This document shows, one piece after another, positions 17,036 to 23,998 of a DNA stretch of 38,741 bases; the stretch's first letter is position 1, and every line of letters begins with the position of its first letter. The position numbers were made by a program, and so were the translations under genes. Source of the DNA: Gemmatimonadota bacterium (lineage in GTDB: Bacteria > Gemmatimonadota > Gemmatimonadetes > Gemmatimonadales > Gemmatimonadaceae); NCBI GenBank assembly GCA_020161135.1, contig JAIUOB010000006.1, positions 99,968 through 138,708 of the forward strand. Reading direction: 5' to 3'. Under the pieces are notes generated by a model. The model did not search any database. It was not told the origin of the DNA and worked only from the letters and a program-made list of their open reading frames with translations.

Positions 17036-18453
17036 GTTGCGCCACCTGCGCTCGCGAGCACGTTGTCGAGCACATTCCCCGGCGCGAGCAGGCCGAGCGG
17101 GTCGAGTTCGTGCTTGAGTGCCCGCATGACGCGCTGCTGCAACGGCGACGCCTGCAGCGGCAGCCACTTGCGCTTGATCTTGCCGATGCCATGCTCGGCA
17201 GCCACGGTGCCGCCCATGGCAATGACCTCGCGCAGCGTGGCCTGCACCACCTGCTCGATGCGCGCGAGTTGGTCGGCATCCTGCGCAATGATGTTCTGGT
17301 GCGGGTGCCCGTTGCCGGCGTGCCCGTACGCGATCCCGCGCGGCACGCCGGCGGCATCGGCGTGGCGGCGTGCGATGGCGAGCGCGTCGGCCAGGCGCGC
17401 GTAGGGGACCGCCCAGTCGGTGCTCACCTTGCGCCCGCCGAAGGGGCGCCGCGCCGCACCTTGCTCGTTCATGGTGGCCGGCACGGCATGGCGCATGCGC
17501 CGCGCGTCGTGCAACTCCGCCGCGGTCTGGTACACGCGAATGTCGTCGGCCAGCGCGTGGTGCGACTCGGCCAGTGCGAGCCACTCGTCGAGCGGGAGCG
17601 CGTCTTCGCCCGCCTCGTCGGCGCCGGTCTCCTCGGTGTACACCATGGCAGTGGCCTCGGCGGGCCACGGCGCACTGCCGCCCTGGTCGCGGGCGATGTC
17701 CATGGCGCCGGCATCGAAGAACTCGAGGCAACGCGGATGCAGCACCGTGCTGCGCCGCGCGCTCACCACGAAGGCCAGCGCATCGGCCTCGCGGGCGAAC
17801 GGAATGGCGAGCCCCAGCACCTGCGACGGCAGCGGATGCAGTGCGAACTCGGCCTCGACCACCACACCCAGCGTGCCCTCGCTGCCCACGAACCACTCCA
17901 CCGGGTCGTGCGTGATGGGATAGCCCACGGTGTTCTTCTCGAGCGCTGGGCGCCGCAGCTCCACGCGTTCACCACTGGCGAGCAGCACCGTGAGGGCCCG
18001 CACGTGCGGCCCGGTGGCGCCGTAGCGCAACGACCGCGCACCACTGGCATTGCAGGCAATCGCGCCGCCGACGGTGCTCTCCTCTTCGCTGGTCGGGTCG
18101 GGCGTGAACAGCAGCCCGTGCGCCTCGGCGGCGCGGCGCACGTCGGCCACGATGGCGCCCGCGCCCACGCGCACGGTGCGCGCGCTGGTGTCCACCGCGC
18201 CGATGTGGTCGAGCGCGCGCAGCGAGAGCAGGAGTCCCTTGTCGGTAATGGACGCCGCGGTTGTGCTCGACTGCCCGCCGGCGGGTGTGACGGGCGTGCG
18301 TGTGGCCGTGGCCTCGCGCAGGAGTTCGGCCACTTCCTCGATGCTGCGCGGACGTGCGACGGCATCGGGGATGAGCTCCAGCCCGGACGCATCGCGCGCG
18401 AAGGCGCGACGCACGTCGGCGTCGGTGGTGGTGGCGGCGAGAGGGGCGGGCAC
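17032..18453 (-). CDS. GlcD-type FAD-linked 2-hydroxyacid dehydrogenase
   Basis: A 473-residue flavoprotein. The FAD-binding half has TPAGGQSSTTAAS, GAGAIVADVRRAAEAHGLLFTPDP in pieces, VGGAIACNASGARSLRYG and GSEGTLGV. The C-terminal half has HAGNGHPHQN and AAEHGIGKIKRKWLP, the metal and substrate-binding signature of D-lactate / glycolate / D-2-hydroxyglutarate dehydrogenases. It begins with GTG; no good ribosome site was seen. It lies between serA and serB and overlaps serB. SerA enzymes can reduce 2-oxoglutarate to D-2-hydroxyglutarate, and partner FAD dehydrogenases that reoxidise it are known in other bacteria, so this is the favoured role; D-lactate or glycolate remains possible. Confidence 0.85.
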   Translation of the reverse strand: MPAPLAATTTDADVRRAFARDASGLELIPDAVARPRSIEEVAELLREATATRTPVTPAGGQSSTTAASITDKGLLLSLRALDHIGAVDTSARTVRVGAGAIVADVRRAAEAHGLLFTPDPTSEEESTVGGAIACNASGARSLRYGATGPHVRALTVLLASGERVELRRPALEKNTVGYPITHDPVEWFVGSEGTLGVVVEAEFALHPLPSQVLGLAIPFAREADALAFVVSARRSTVLHPRCLEFFDAGAMDIARDQGGSAPWPAEATAMVYTEETGADEAGEDALPLDEWLALAESHHALADDIRVYQTAAELHDARRMRHAVPATMNEQGAARRPFGGRKVSTDWAVPYARLADALAIARRHADAAGVPRGIAYGHAGNGHPHQNIIAQDADQLARIEQVVQATLREVIAMGGTVAAEHGIGKIKRKWLPLQASPLQQRVMRALKHELDPLGLLAPGNVLDNVLASAGGAT

Positions 18454-18492
18454 GGAGATGCGCGTCGTGGGCCGTGAGCTGCGAGGAGTGGG

Positions 18493-18604
18493 CCGTGGGC
18501 CGGGGGCCGTGGGCCGGGGGCCGTGGGCCGGGGGCCGTGGGCCGGGGGCCGTGGGCCGGGGGCCGTGGGCCGGGGGCCGTGGGCCGGGAGCCGTGGGCCG
18601 GGAG
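18493..18604. repeat. Tandem repeat, eight copies of a 14-bp unit
   Basis: Eight head-to-tail copies of ccgtgggccggggg fill most of the 153-bp gap between the serA stop (18607) and the FAD dehydrogenase start (18453). Copies 1-6 are identical; copies 7 and 8 share a single change to a gggag ending. A degenerate half-unit (gggccgt) is visible at about 18467-18475. Six identical copies suggest recent expansion by slippage. The G-rich runs on the plus strand recur every 14 bp, so a G-quadruplex is possible. It may change the spacing or stability of the serA transcript. It is not a CRISPR array: there are no spacers. Confidence 0.95.
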
Positions 18605-18606
18605 TC

Positions 18607-20217
18607 CTATTCGTCGCGGAAGAGGACGATGCTCGCGGTGAGCACGTCGGGGAGTGCGAGCAGCGCCTTGCGGGTGTCCTCGGTCACCGCGCCATCGACA
18701 CTCACGGCCGCGAGTGCGTCTCCGCCCTGCGCGAGACGCGCCTGGTGATACTCGGCGATGTTGACGCCGTGCGTGCCGAGCAGCGTGCCGACGCGCCCGA
18801 TGACACCGGGCACGTCGTGGTTGGTGAGAATCAGCAGCGTCTGACGCGGATTCACATCGATGTGGAACGAGCCGATGCGCGTGAGACGCGGCGTGCTGCC
18901 GTCGGGCGCCGTGCCGGCCACCGCCAGTTGCTGCATGCCGCCCGCGAGCGCGACCTCGACACCACGCGTGGCGCCCAGTTCGGTGGTCTCGGCCACCGAG
19001 AGCTCGATGCCGCGCGCTTCGGCCAGCGCGCGGGCGTTGATGAGGTTGAGGCGCTCGGTTTCGATGACGCCCTCGAGCAACCCCACCGCGGCGGCGGAGA
19101 GCAGCGGGCCGCTGGCATGCGCGAGATCGGGCGAGACGCGCAGCGCGAGCTTGCGCACGGCGCGCATCCCCTGGTCGGCGAGCACGGCGCGCGCGACGGC
19201 CGCCGCACGACGCGCCACGAGCATGGCGCCGTGCAGCGTGGGCCATTCACCGGTGGCACCGGCCGCCACGTTGAGCGAGCGCGACAGATCATTGCGCAGC
19301 AGCGCGTCGCGCACGGCGAGGCACACGTCGCGCGACACGTTGCGCTGCGCCTCGACGGTGTTGGCGCCCAGGTGCGGCGTGAGCAGCAGGTTGGGTGCGG
19401 TGCGCAGGGGATGATCGGCGGTGGGCGGCTCGGTGGTGAACACATCGAGCACCGCACCCCGCAGCTGATTGTGCGTGAGCGCCTGCAGCAGCGCGTCCTC
19501 GTCGACAATGCCACCGCGCGCCATGTTCACCACCACCGAGCGCGCCGGCAGGCGACCGAGCTCGCGCTTGCCGATGAGGCCGCGCGTTTCGTCGGTGAGG
19601 GGCACGTGCAATGTGAGGATGTTCGTCTCGGAGATGAGCGCGTCGAGGGTGGCGGCGCGGCGCACGCGCAGCGCGGTGAAGCGCTCGTCGCTGATGTACG
19701 GATCGTACGCCACCACGCTCATGCCGAAGGCGTGCGCGCGCGTGGCCACCTCACTGCCGATGCGGCCGAGGCCGACGATGCCGAGTGTCTTGCCCTTGAG
19801 CTCACGCCCCATGAACTGCGCGCGATCCCAGCGGCCGCTGCGCATGGATTCGGCGGCGGTGGGAAGCTGTCGCAGCAGGCCGATGACGGCGCCGAAGAAC
19901 AGCTCCGCCACCGCGACGGTGTTGCCGGCCGGCGCATTGATGATGGCGATGCCGAGCGCCGTCGCCGTATCGATGGCGACGTTGTCGACACCGACACCGG
20001 CGCGCCCCACGACCTTGAGCTTCGTCGCGGCATTGAGCAACTCGGCCGAAATGCGGGTAGCGCTGCGTCCGACGATGGCGTCGTAGTCGCCGATGCGCCG
20101 CAGCAGTTCGTCTTTCGGCAGCGTGGGTACTTCGTCGACCTGCAGCAGCGGCTCGGCGGCGAGCAGCGCGACACCTTCCGGGTCGACCTCATCGGTCACG
20201 AGCACACGATACGTCAT
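18607..20217 (-). CDS. serA: D-3-phosphoglycerate dehydrogenase
   Basis: A 536-residue type 1 SerA. Seen: the N-terminal VLVTDEVDPEGVALL, VGRAGVGVDNV, the NAD-binding GIVGLGRIGSEV, ARGGIVDEDALL with the catalytic Arg region, and the C-terminal HLGANTVEAQ with the catalytic His. After these comes an intervening domain (about 310-450) and a C-terminal ACT domain with LILTNHDVPGVIGRVGTLLG, which usually binds serine for feedback control. It catalyses the first step of serine synthesis. The MerR-type gene lies upstream, with a 113-bp gap that holds a strong inverted-repeat structure just before the ATG. Confidence 0.95.
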   Translation of the reverse strand: MTYRVLVTDEVDPEGVALLAAEPLLQVDEVPTLPKDELLRRIGDYDAIVGRSATRISAELLNAATKLKVVGRAGVGVDNVAIDTATALGIAIINAPAGNTVAVAELFFGAVIGLLRQLPTAAESMRSGRWDRAQFMGRELKGKTLGIVGLGRIGSEVATRAHAFGMSVVAYDPYISDERFTALRVRRAATLDALISETNILTLHVPLTDETRGLIGKRELGRLPARSVVVNMARGGIVDEDALLQALTHNQLRGAVLDVFTTEPPTADHPLRTAPNLLLTPHLGANTVEAQRNVSRDVCLAVRDALLRNDLSRSLNVAAGATGEWPTLHGAMLVARRAAAVARAVLADQGMRAVRKLALRVSPDLAHASGPLLSAAAVGLLEGVIETERLNLINARALAEARGIELSVAETTELGATRGVEVALAGGMQQLAVAGTAPDGSTPRLTRIGSFHIDVNPRQTLLILTNHDVPGVIGRVGTLLGTHGVNIAEYHQARLAQGGDALAAVSVDGAVTEDTRKALLALPDVLTASIVLFRDE

Positions 20218-20231
20218 CGGGGCGAAGCAGA

Positions 20232-20286
20232 GGGCGGACGATTCCGACTGGACCTTCGGAAGCTAGCCACCCTTGGTAGTCCGCCC
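20232..20286 (-). ncRNA. Candidate structured 5' leader of serA (three-way junction)
   Basis: Read on the minus strand, an outer 8-bp perfect stem (gggcggac at 20279-20286 complement, closed by 20232-20239) encloses two hairpins. The first pairs CCA (20274-20276 complement) with TGG (20267-20269 complement) plus a flanking TA/TA pair across one bulged base. The second is a 6-bp perfect stem, TTCCGA/TCGGAA (20242-20247 with 20256-20261), with an 8-base loop. The closing stem ends 14 bases before the serA ATG at 20217. There is no U-run, so it is not a typical terminator. It could be a regulatory leader that controls serA translation. I recognise no known riboswitch class; the call rests on pairing alone. 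Confidence 0.4.
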
Positions 20287-20330
20287 ATTGGTCAATCTCG
20301 TCAGGCACGCACGGCCCGACCGGATGGCGC

Positions 20331-20864
20331 TCAGATACCGAGCTGCTTCCTCAGCACGTCGCGGAGCGCCACGAGGGTGTCGTCGTGGGCGGCGGGGGAG
20401 TCATCACGCACCTGCAACTCCACGCCATCGGCAATGGTGACGCGTCGCCAGGAGGCCACCGGCGCGTGGGCGCGGGCGGCGGCGGCGTCGGTCTGCAGTG
20501 ACAGGGCGGGGGCGAGTGATGCAGCCACTCGGCGTTCGAGCGCATCGCCGGTGACTTCGCGCATCTCTGCCTTGATGGCGTCGAGCGTCTGCCCTTCGCG
20601 CTGCCGGATCTTGATGGCGAGCAGTTGGAGCAGGTGGCGATAGCCGTACGTGGCGGCGGTGCCGGCGCCCTCGGGGCGATCGAGCAGGCCATTGGCCACG
20701 TAGAAGCGCACGGCACGGGCGCTCGGCATGGCGCGCGCCGAGGCGTTCGTGGGCTTCACGCCAGCGGAATCGACGAGCGCTGCCGCGTGAGCAGCGAGCC
20801 CGCGGGCATTCCACGGGGCGTGGCGCGCGTGTGCGCGGAGTAGCGGTACAGGAGACTCGGCCAT
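20331..20864 (-). CDS. MerR-family transcriptional regulator
   Basis: A 177-residue protein with an off-centre MerR helix-turn-helix at about 47-103: PSARAVRFYVANGLLDRP, YGYRHLLQLLAIK and GQTLDAIKAEM. An N-terminal extension of about 45 residues precedes it, which is longer than usual. The C-terminal region (105-177) has no cysteine cluster, so it is not a metal-sensing MerR. It starts 22 bp after the alpha/beta hydrolase stop on the same strand and lies 113 bp upstream of serA. It could act on its own promoter or on serA; the inverted repeats before serA would be a natural place to test. Confidence 0.8.
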   Translation of the reverse strand: MAESPVPLLRAHARHAPWNARGLAAHAAALVDSAGVKPTNASARAMPSARAVRFYVANGLLDRPEGAGTAATYGYRHLLQLLAIKIRQREGQTLDAIKAEMREVTGDALERRVAASLAPALSLQTDAAAARAHAPVASWRRVTIADGVELQVRDDSPAAHDDTLVALRDVLRKQLGI

Positions 20865-20886
20865 GGGAGGGGCAAATATACCCCCC

Positions 20887-21798
20887 TCACGCACTCGCTG
20901 CCGGTCGAACCTCGCGCAGGAATTCGTCCAGCGCCTGCAGAAATGCGTCGGGGCATTCGTCGTGCGGCAGGTCGCCGGCGTGGAGTGCCACGAAGTGCGC
21001 GCGGGGCAGGGCGGCCCGGACCTCGTCGGATTCGCGGAACGGTGTCTGCGACGCGGCGCTCCCCCAGACGAGGAGCAGTGGCACGCGCCAGCGTGACACC
21101 ATGGGGCGCAGGTCGAGGTTGAGTGCCATGCCGACGAACGCAGCAGGCGCGAAGCGCGCGCCACGTTGCGTGGCCGTGACACGGTAGTACTCGAACTTCT
21201 CCGGCGTGAGTCCGCCACGCTTGCCGTACACACCGCGCAAGAACCACTGGATGCTGCGTGGTGAGGTGAGGGCGCGGAACAGGACGGCGCCGGGCACGCG
21301 CGTGCGGAAGGTGGCCTGGATGGCGCGCGTGATGAACGACGGCCCGTTGGTGAGCCGCGAGATGCCGGCCGGCCCCACCGCACACACCGCCCGCACCATC
21401 GCGGGGGCGTCGCACGCGATGGCCATGGCGTAGGTGGCGCCGAGTGAGGAGCCGAGGAGGAGTGCGGGCGCGCCGACGACCTCGCGGAGGAAGTCACGCA
21501 GGAGGTCGACGTAGAGGCTGGCGGTGTAGTGCAGCGGCGGCCGGTCGGAGGCGCCGAAGCCCAGCAGGTCGATGGCGTACCCGCGGTGTGACGGGACGCT
21601 CGGTGCATCGCCGGTGAGACCGCGAAAGACATCGCGCCATTCCGCACTCCACGCCGCCGCGTGGATGGAATGAATGAAGAGGGCCGGGGGGCCCTCGCCG
21701 CGCACGACGTAGGCGATGTCCCAGTCCCGCCAATGCCAGACGTGCCGCTCCCCACCCAGCGGATTGGGCAGTGGCGAGGTGGCGAGGCGTGTGGTCAT
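20887..21798 (-). CDS. Alpha/beta-fold hydrolase
   Basis: A 303-residue hydrolase. Seen: the oxyanion stretch ALFIHSIHAAAWSAEWR, YAIDLLGFGASDRP, the nucleophile elbow LLLGSSLGATYA (Ser in G-S-S-L-G), the VPLLLVWGSA strand before the acid, and a late His in GDLPHDECPDAF. This is the ordinary catalytic triad layout of esterases/haloalkane-dehalogenase-like enzymes. HS rather than HG in the oxyanion motif is a minor departure. I chose the ATG at 21798 because the upstream extension is low-complexity and lacks family similarity. Substrate unknown. It is the first gene of a two-gene unit with the MerR-type regulator. Confidence 0.85.
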   Translation of the reverse strand: MTTRLATSPLPNPLGGERHVWHWRDWDIAYVVRGEGPPALFIHSIHAAAWSAEWRDVFRGLTGDAPSVPSHRGYAIDLLGFGASDRPPLHYTASLYVDLLRDFLREVVGAPALLLGSSLGATYAMAIACDAPAMVRAVCAVGPAGISRLTNGPSFITRAIQATFRTRVPGAVLFRALTSPRSIQWFLRGVYGKRGGLTPEKFEYYRVTATQRGARFAPAAFVGMALNLDLRPMVSRWRVPLLLVWGSAASQTPFRESDEVRAALPRAHFVALHAGDLPHDECPDAFLQALDEFLREVRPAASA

Positions 21799-22063
21799 GG
21801 AGTGTGATACATCAGGCGCCGACGGCGGAGCGGTGTCGTGGCGCACAGGCGCGGCGTCGCGGGTGTGCGGCTGCGCACGAAGGCACGCGGCCGGGCGTGC
21901 AACGCGCAACGGTCGCGCCAACCGCGCCGACTCGCCAGGCCGTCCGTGTGACACTCCCCAGTATCACCCACCACCAACCGGAACGACCTGACGATTGTGT
22001 CGGCGCGGTCGCGCGACCGCGCTTGCGTGCTGTCCTACGGTCTTGCTGTGGCAGTGCGGTGCC
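21799..22063. other. 265-bp intergenic region with a 20-bp perfect palindrome
   Basis: This gap lies between the response regulator stop (22064) and the hydrolase start (21798), both on the minus strand. No convincing open frame or promoter was seen. The perfect palindrome at 22003-22022 is the only strong feature. The stretch near 21935-21990 is slightly lower in GC and is the likeliest place for a hydrolase promoter, but I see no clear -35/-10 pair. Confidence 0.6.
22003..22022. promoter_or_regulatory. 20-bp perfect palindrome after the response regulator gene
   Basis: The ten bases gcgcggtcgc are followed directly by their reverse complement. The centre is GGTCG-CG-CGACC. A closely related palindrome, GGTCG-TA-CGACC, lies on the other side of the response regulator gene at 22615-22626. 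On the minus strand it begins 41 bp after the gene's stop and lacks a U-run, so it may be an operator for a dimeric protein rather than a terminator. Confidence 0.45.
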
Positions 22064-22474
22064 TCAGGCGGCGCCGCTCTGCCCGACTGCGGTGTTGACG
22101 CCGACGGTGGCGGCGTGCTGCGCGATGACGGCGAGATCGACGGGCTTCTCGAGGAAGTGGAGCGCCCCGAGTCGGAACGACGCCTGCCGGTTGGCATCGT
22201 CCGGGTACGCGGTGAGCACCAGCACCATCGCGTCCGGAGAGAGCATGCCAGCGAGCGCCATGACCTGCAGCCCACCATCCCGTTTGCCACCCAGCCGCAA
22301 GTCGGTGACGATGAGATCGAAGCGCTGATTGCGCAGCCGCTCCAATGCCTCGGGTAAATGCTCGGCTGCGATGACGGAGTTCCCGTCGACCTCGAAGAGC
22401 TCAATGAGGGCGTCGCGGATGGACTGTTCGTCTTCGACGACGAGGACAGTGCGGGTTGCCACGGATGCGGTCAT
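22064..22474 (-). CDS. Single-domain response regulator
   Basis: A 136-residue receiver domain with nothing attached. Seen: the acidic pair in VLVVEDEQS (Glu14, Asp15), phospho-acceptor Asp58 in LIVTDLRLGG, Thr in VLVLTAYPDD and the conserved Lys in FLEKPVDL. All receiver positions are present, so it should be phosphorylated. With no output domain it would act by protein contact or as a phosphate relay. It is the next gene downstream of the NtrB/NtrC-like pair on the same strand, with a 192-bp gap, so it may take phosphate from that kinase. Confidence 0.92.
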   Translation of the reverse strand: MTASVATRTVLVVEDEQSIRDALIELFEVDGNSVIAAEHLPEALERLRNQRFDLIVTDLRLGGKRDGGLQVMALAGMLSPDAMVLVLTAYPDDANRQASFRLGALHFLEKPVDLAVIAQHAATVGVNTAVGQSGAA

Positions 22475-22666
22475 GCCTGAAGACTCTGCGAGAATCGGGC
22501 CAATATCCGACGGGAACGCTCGGATTCATGCAAGACATTCTATTTCAACACATTACGAGCACTGGTCGACTTGAAATCACGCCGCGGTGCTGTAGTGTTT
22601 TCGGTGGCAATGGCGGTCGTACGACCGAAAATCAGTCAACGGTGCTCGGCCACTGGCACACCGAAA
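22475..22666. other. 192-bp intergenic region with palindrome and direct repeat
   Basis: The region lies between the NtrC-like stop and the response regulator start. It holds the palindrome at 22615-22626, and around it the arms TTTTCGGT (22598-22605) and ACCGAAAA (22624-22631). A 17-base imperfect direct repeat, CCGAAAATCAGTCAAC-like at about 22625-22640 and CCGAAATCAGTCCAAC-like at about 22661-22676, overlaps the last codons of the NtrC-like gene. The part next to the response regulator (22500-22560) is the most AT-rich in the neighbourhood and probably carries its promoter; I could not pick a convincing -10. Confidence 0.5.
22615..22626. promoter_or_regulatory. 12-bp perfect palindrome upstream of the response regulator gene
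   Basis: GGTCGTACGACC, a perfect palindrome about 141 bp upstream of the response regulator ATG and 40 bp after the NtrC-like stop. It shares the GGTCG-NN-CGACC core with the palindrome at 22003-22022. The pair flanking one gene suggests binding sites for the same dimeric regulator; which protein binds is unknown. Confidence 0.4.
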
Positions 22667-23998
22667 TCAGTCCAACCCGTACCGCTTGAGCTTCTCCAGC
22701 AGCGTCGACCGGGCGATCCCCAACACCTTGGCCGTCTGGGACCGGTTCGAACCGGTCGCCCGAAGCGCCACCCGGATCGCCTCCCGCTCCGCCTCCTCGA
22801 GCGTCCGCGGTGCGTGCGCGCCCTGGCTACGCGCCGCCGGCGCCGCCGGCATCGTCCCGGGCAACCCGAGATGCGAACTGTCGATCGCCCCCGAACCGGC
22901 GAGAATCGCCGCGCGCCAGAGCGTGTTCTTGAGCTCCCGGATGTTGCCGGGCCAGCCATACTCCACGAGCGCCCGCTCCGCCGCCGCCGTGAGCCAGCGG
23001 TCGCGAGGGAGAAATGCCGCCGCCAGCGGCAGGATCTCGTCTGGGCGCGCCCGCAGCGGCGGCAGGGTGAGCGTCAGCACCTGCAACCTATAGAACAGGT
23101 CGGCCCGGAAACGGCGCTGCTCGACGGCCTCGGCCAACGGCTGGTGCGTGGCGACAATGACCCGCGCCGACGACCGCAGCGTGGTGGTACCGCCCAGCCG
23201 CCGGAAGCCCCGATCCTCGAGCACGGTCAGCAGACGCGGCTGCACCTCGGGGGCCAGTTCGGCCACCTCGTCCAGGAACACCGTGCCGTCGCCCGCCACC
23301 TCGAGCAGCCCACGCTTGGCCTGCCGCGCGTCGGTGAATGCACCCCGTTCGTGGCCGAACAACTCGCTTTCGAAGAAGGTCGCCGACAGCGAGGCGGCGT
23401 TGATCTCGACGAACGGGGACGCTCCACGCGCCGACCGCTCGTGAATCGTGCGCGCCACGAACCCCTTGCCCGTGCCCGTCTCCCCCTGCAGCAACACCGG
23501 CGCGTCGGCGTTGCGGGCCGCCAGGTCGATGAGCTGCTCGAAGGTGGGAGCGAGGGCGGCCACGCCCACCCCCTCGTCCGGGCGGCCATGCACCCGGTCA
23601 CGGGCGCGCAGCACCGCCACCTCCCGACGGAGCCGCCCCCCCTCGGCCGCCCGCTGCACCGCCGCGGCCAGGACGGTCAGGTCGACCGGCTTCTCCAGGA
23701 CGTCGGAGGCCCCCTGCTGCATGGCATGCACCGCGCTCCGCACGTCGGCGTAGCCGGTGAGCACGATGATGGCCGTCTCGGCGTCGTCGGCACGCAGCGC
23801 CTCGATGAGGCGCGTGCCGTTGGCGTCCGGCAGGTGGAGATCCACCAGCACCACGTCCGGCGCATGCTCCGCCGCCAGCCGGCGCCCCTCGGTGGCGGTG
23901 CTGGCCGCGCGCGCCGTGTGGCCGCCCATCGCAAAGAAGTCGACGAGCGTCTCCCGCACCGTCGCGTCGTCGTCGACGACCAGCAGCGAGAGGGTCAC
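22667..23998 (-). CDS. NtrC-family response regulator (receiver, AAA+, Fis-type HTH)
   Basis: A 443-residue protein. The receiver (1-115) has Asp9/Asp10 in VVDDD, Asp53 in LVDLHLP and Lys in LEKPVDL. The AAA+ domain (about 145-370) has Walker A GETGTGKG (172-179), GAFTDA (219-224), DEVAELAPEVQPRLL and the YGWPGNIRELKN signature. A Fis-type helix-turn-helix ends it (NRSQTAKVLGIARSTLLEKLKRYGLD region). It should activate sigma-54 promoters when phosphorylated. The sigma-54 contact loop reads GAFTDA in place of the common GAFTGA, a known but less usual variant. The start is GTG and overlaps the kinase stop (GTGA), so the kinase is its likely partner. Confidence 0.92.
   Translation of the reverse strand: MTLSLLVVDDDATVRETLVDFFAMGGHTARAASTATEGRRLAAEHAPDVVLVDLHLPDANGTRLIEALRADDAETAIIVLTGYADVRSAVHAMQQGASDVLEKPVDLTVLAAAVQRAAEGGRLRREVAVLRARDRVHGRPDEGVGVAALAPTFEQLIDLAARNADAPVLLQGETGTGKGFVARTIHERSARGASPFVEINAASLSATFFESELFGHERGAFTDARQAKRGLLEVAGDGTVFLDEVAELAPEVQPRLLTVLEDRGFRRLGGTTTLRSSARVIVATHQPLAEAVEQRRFRADLFYRLQVLTLTLPPLRARPDEILPLAAAFLPRDRWLTAAAERALVEYGWPGNIRELKNTLWRAAILAGSGAIDSSHLGLPGTMPAAPAARSQGAHAPRTLEEAEREAIRVALRATGSNRSQTAKVLGIARSTLLEKLKRYGLD

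Noticed and set aside
14972..17404. 810-codon plus-strand open frame
   Set aside because: Antisense to four genes with clear motifs (DraG-like, aminotransferase, serB, FAD dehydrogenase); a shadow.
18493..18604. Possible CRISPR array
   Set aside because: Units are contiguous 14-mers without spacers and there are no cas genes.
22645..22665. Possible sigma-54 promoter (TGGCAC)
   Set aside because: The -24 element is present but no TTGC-type -12 element follows at the right spacing.
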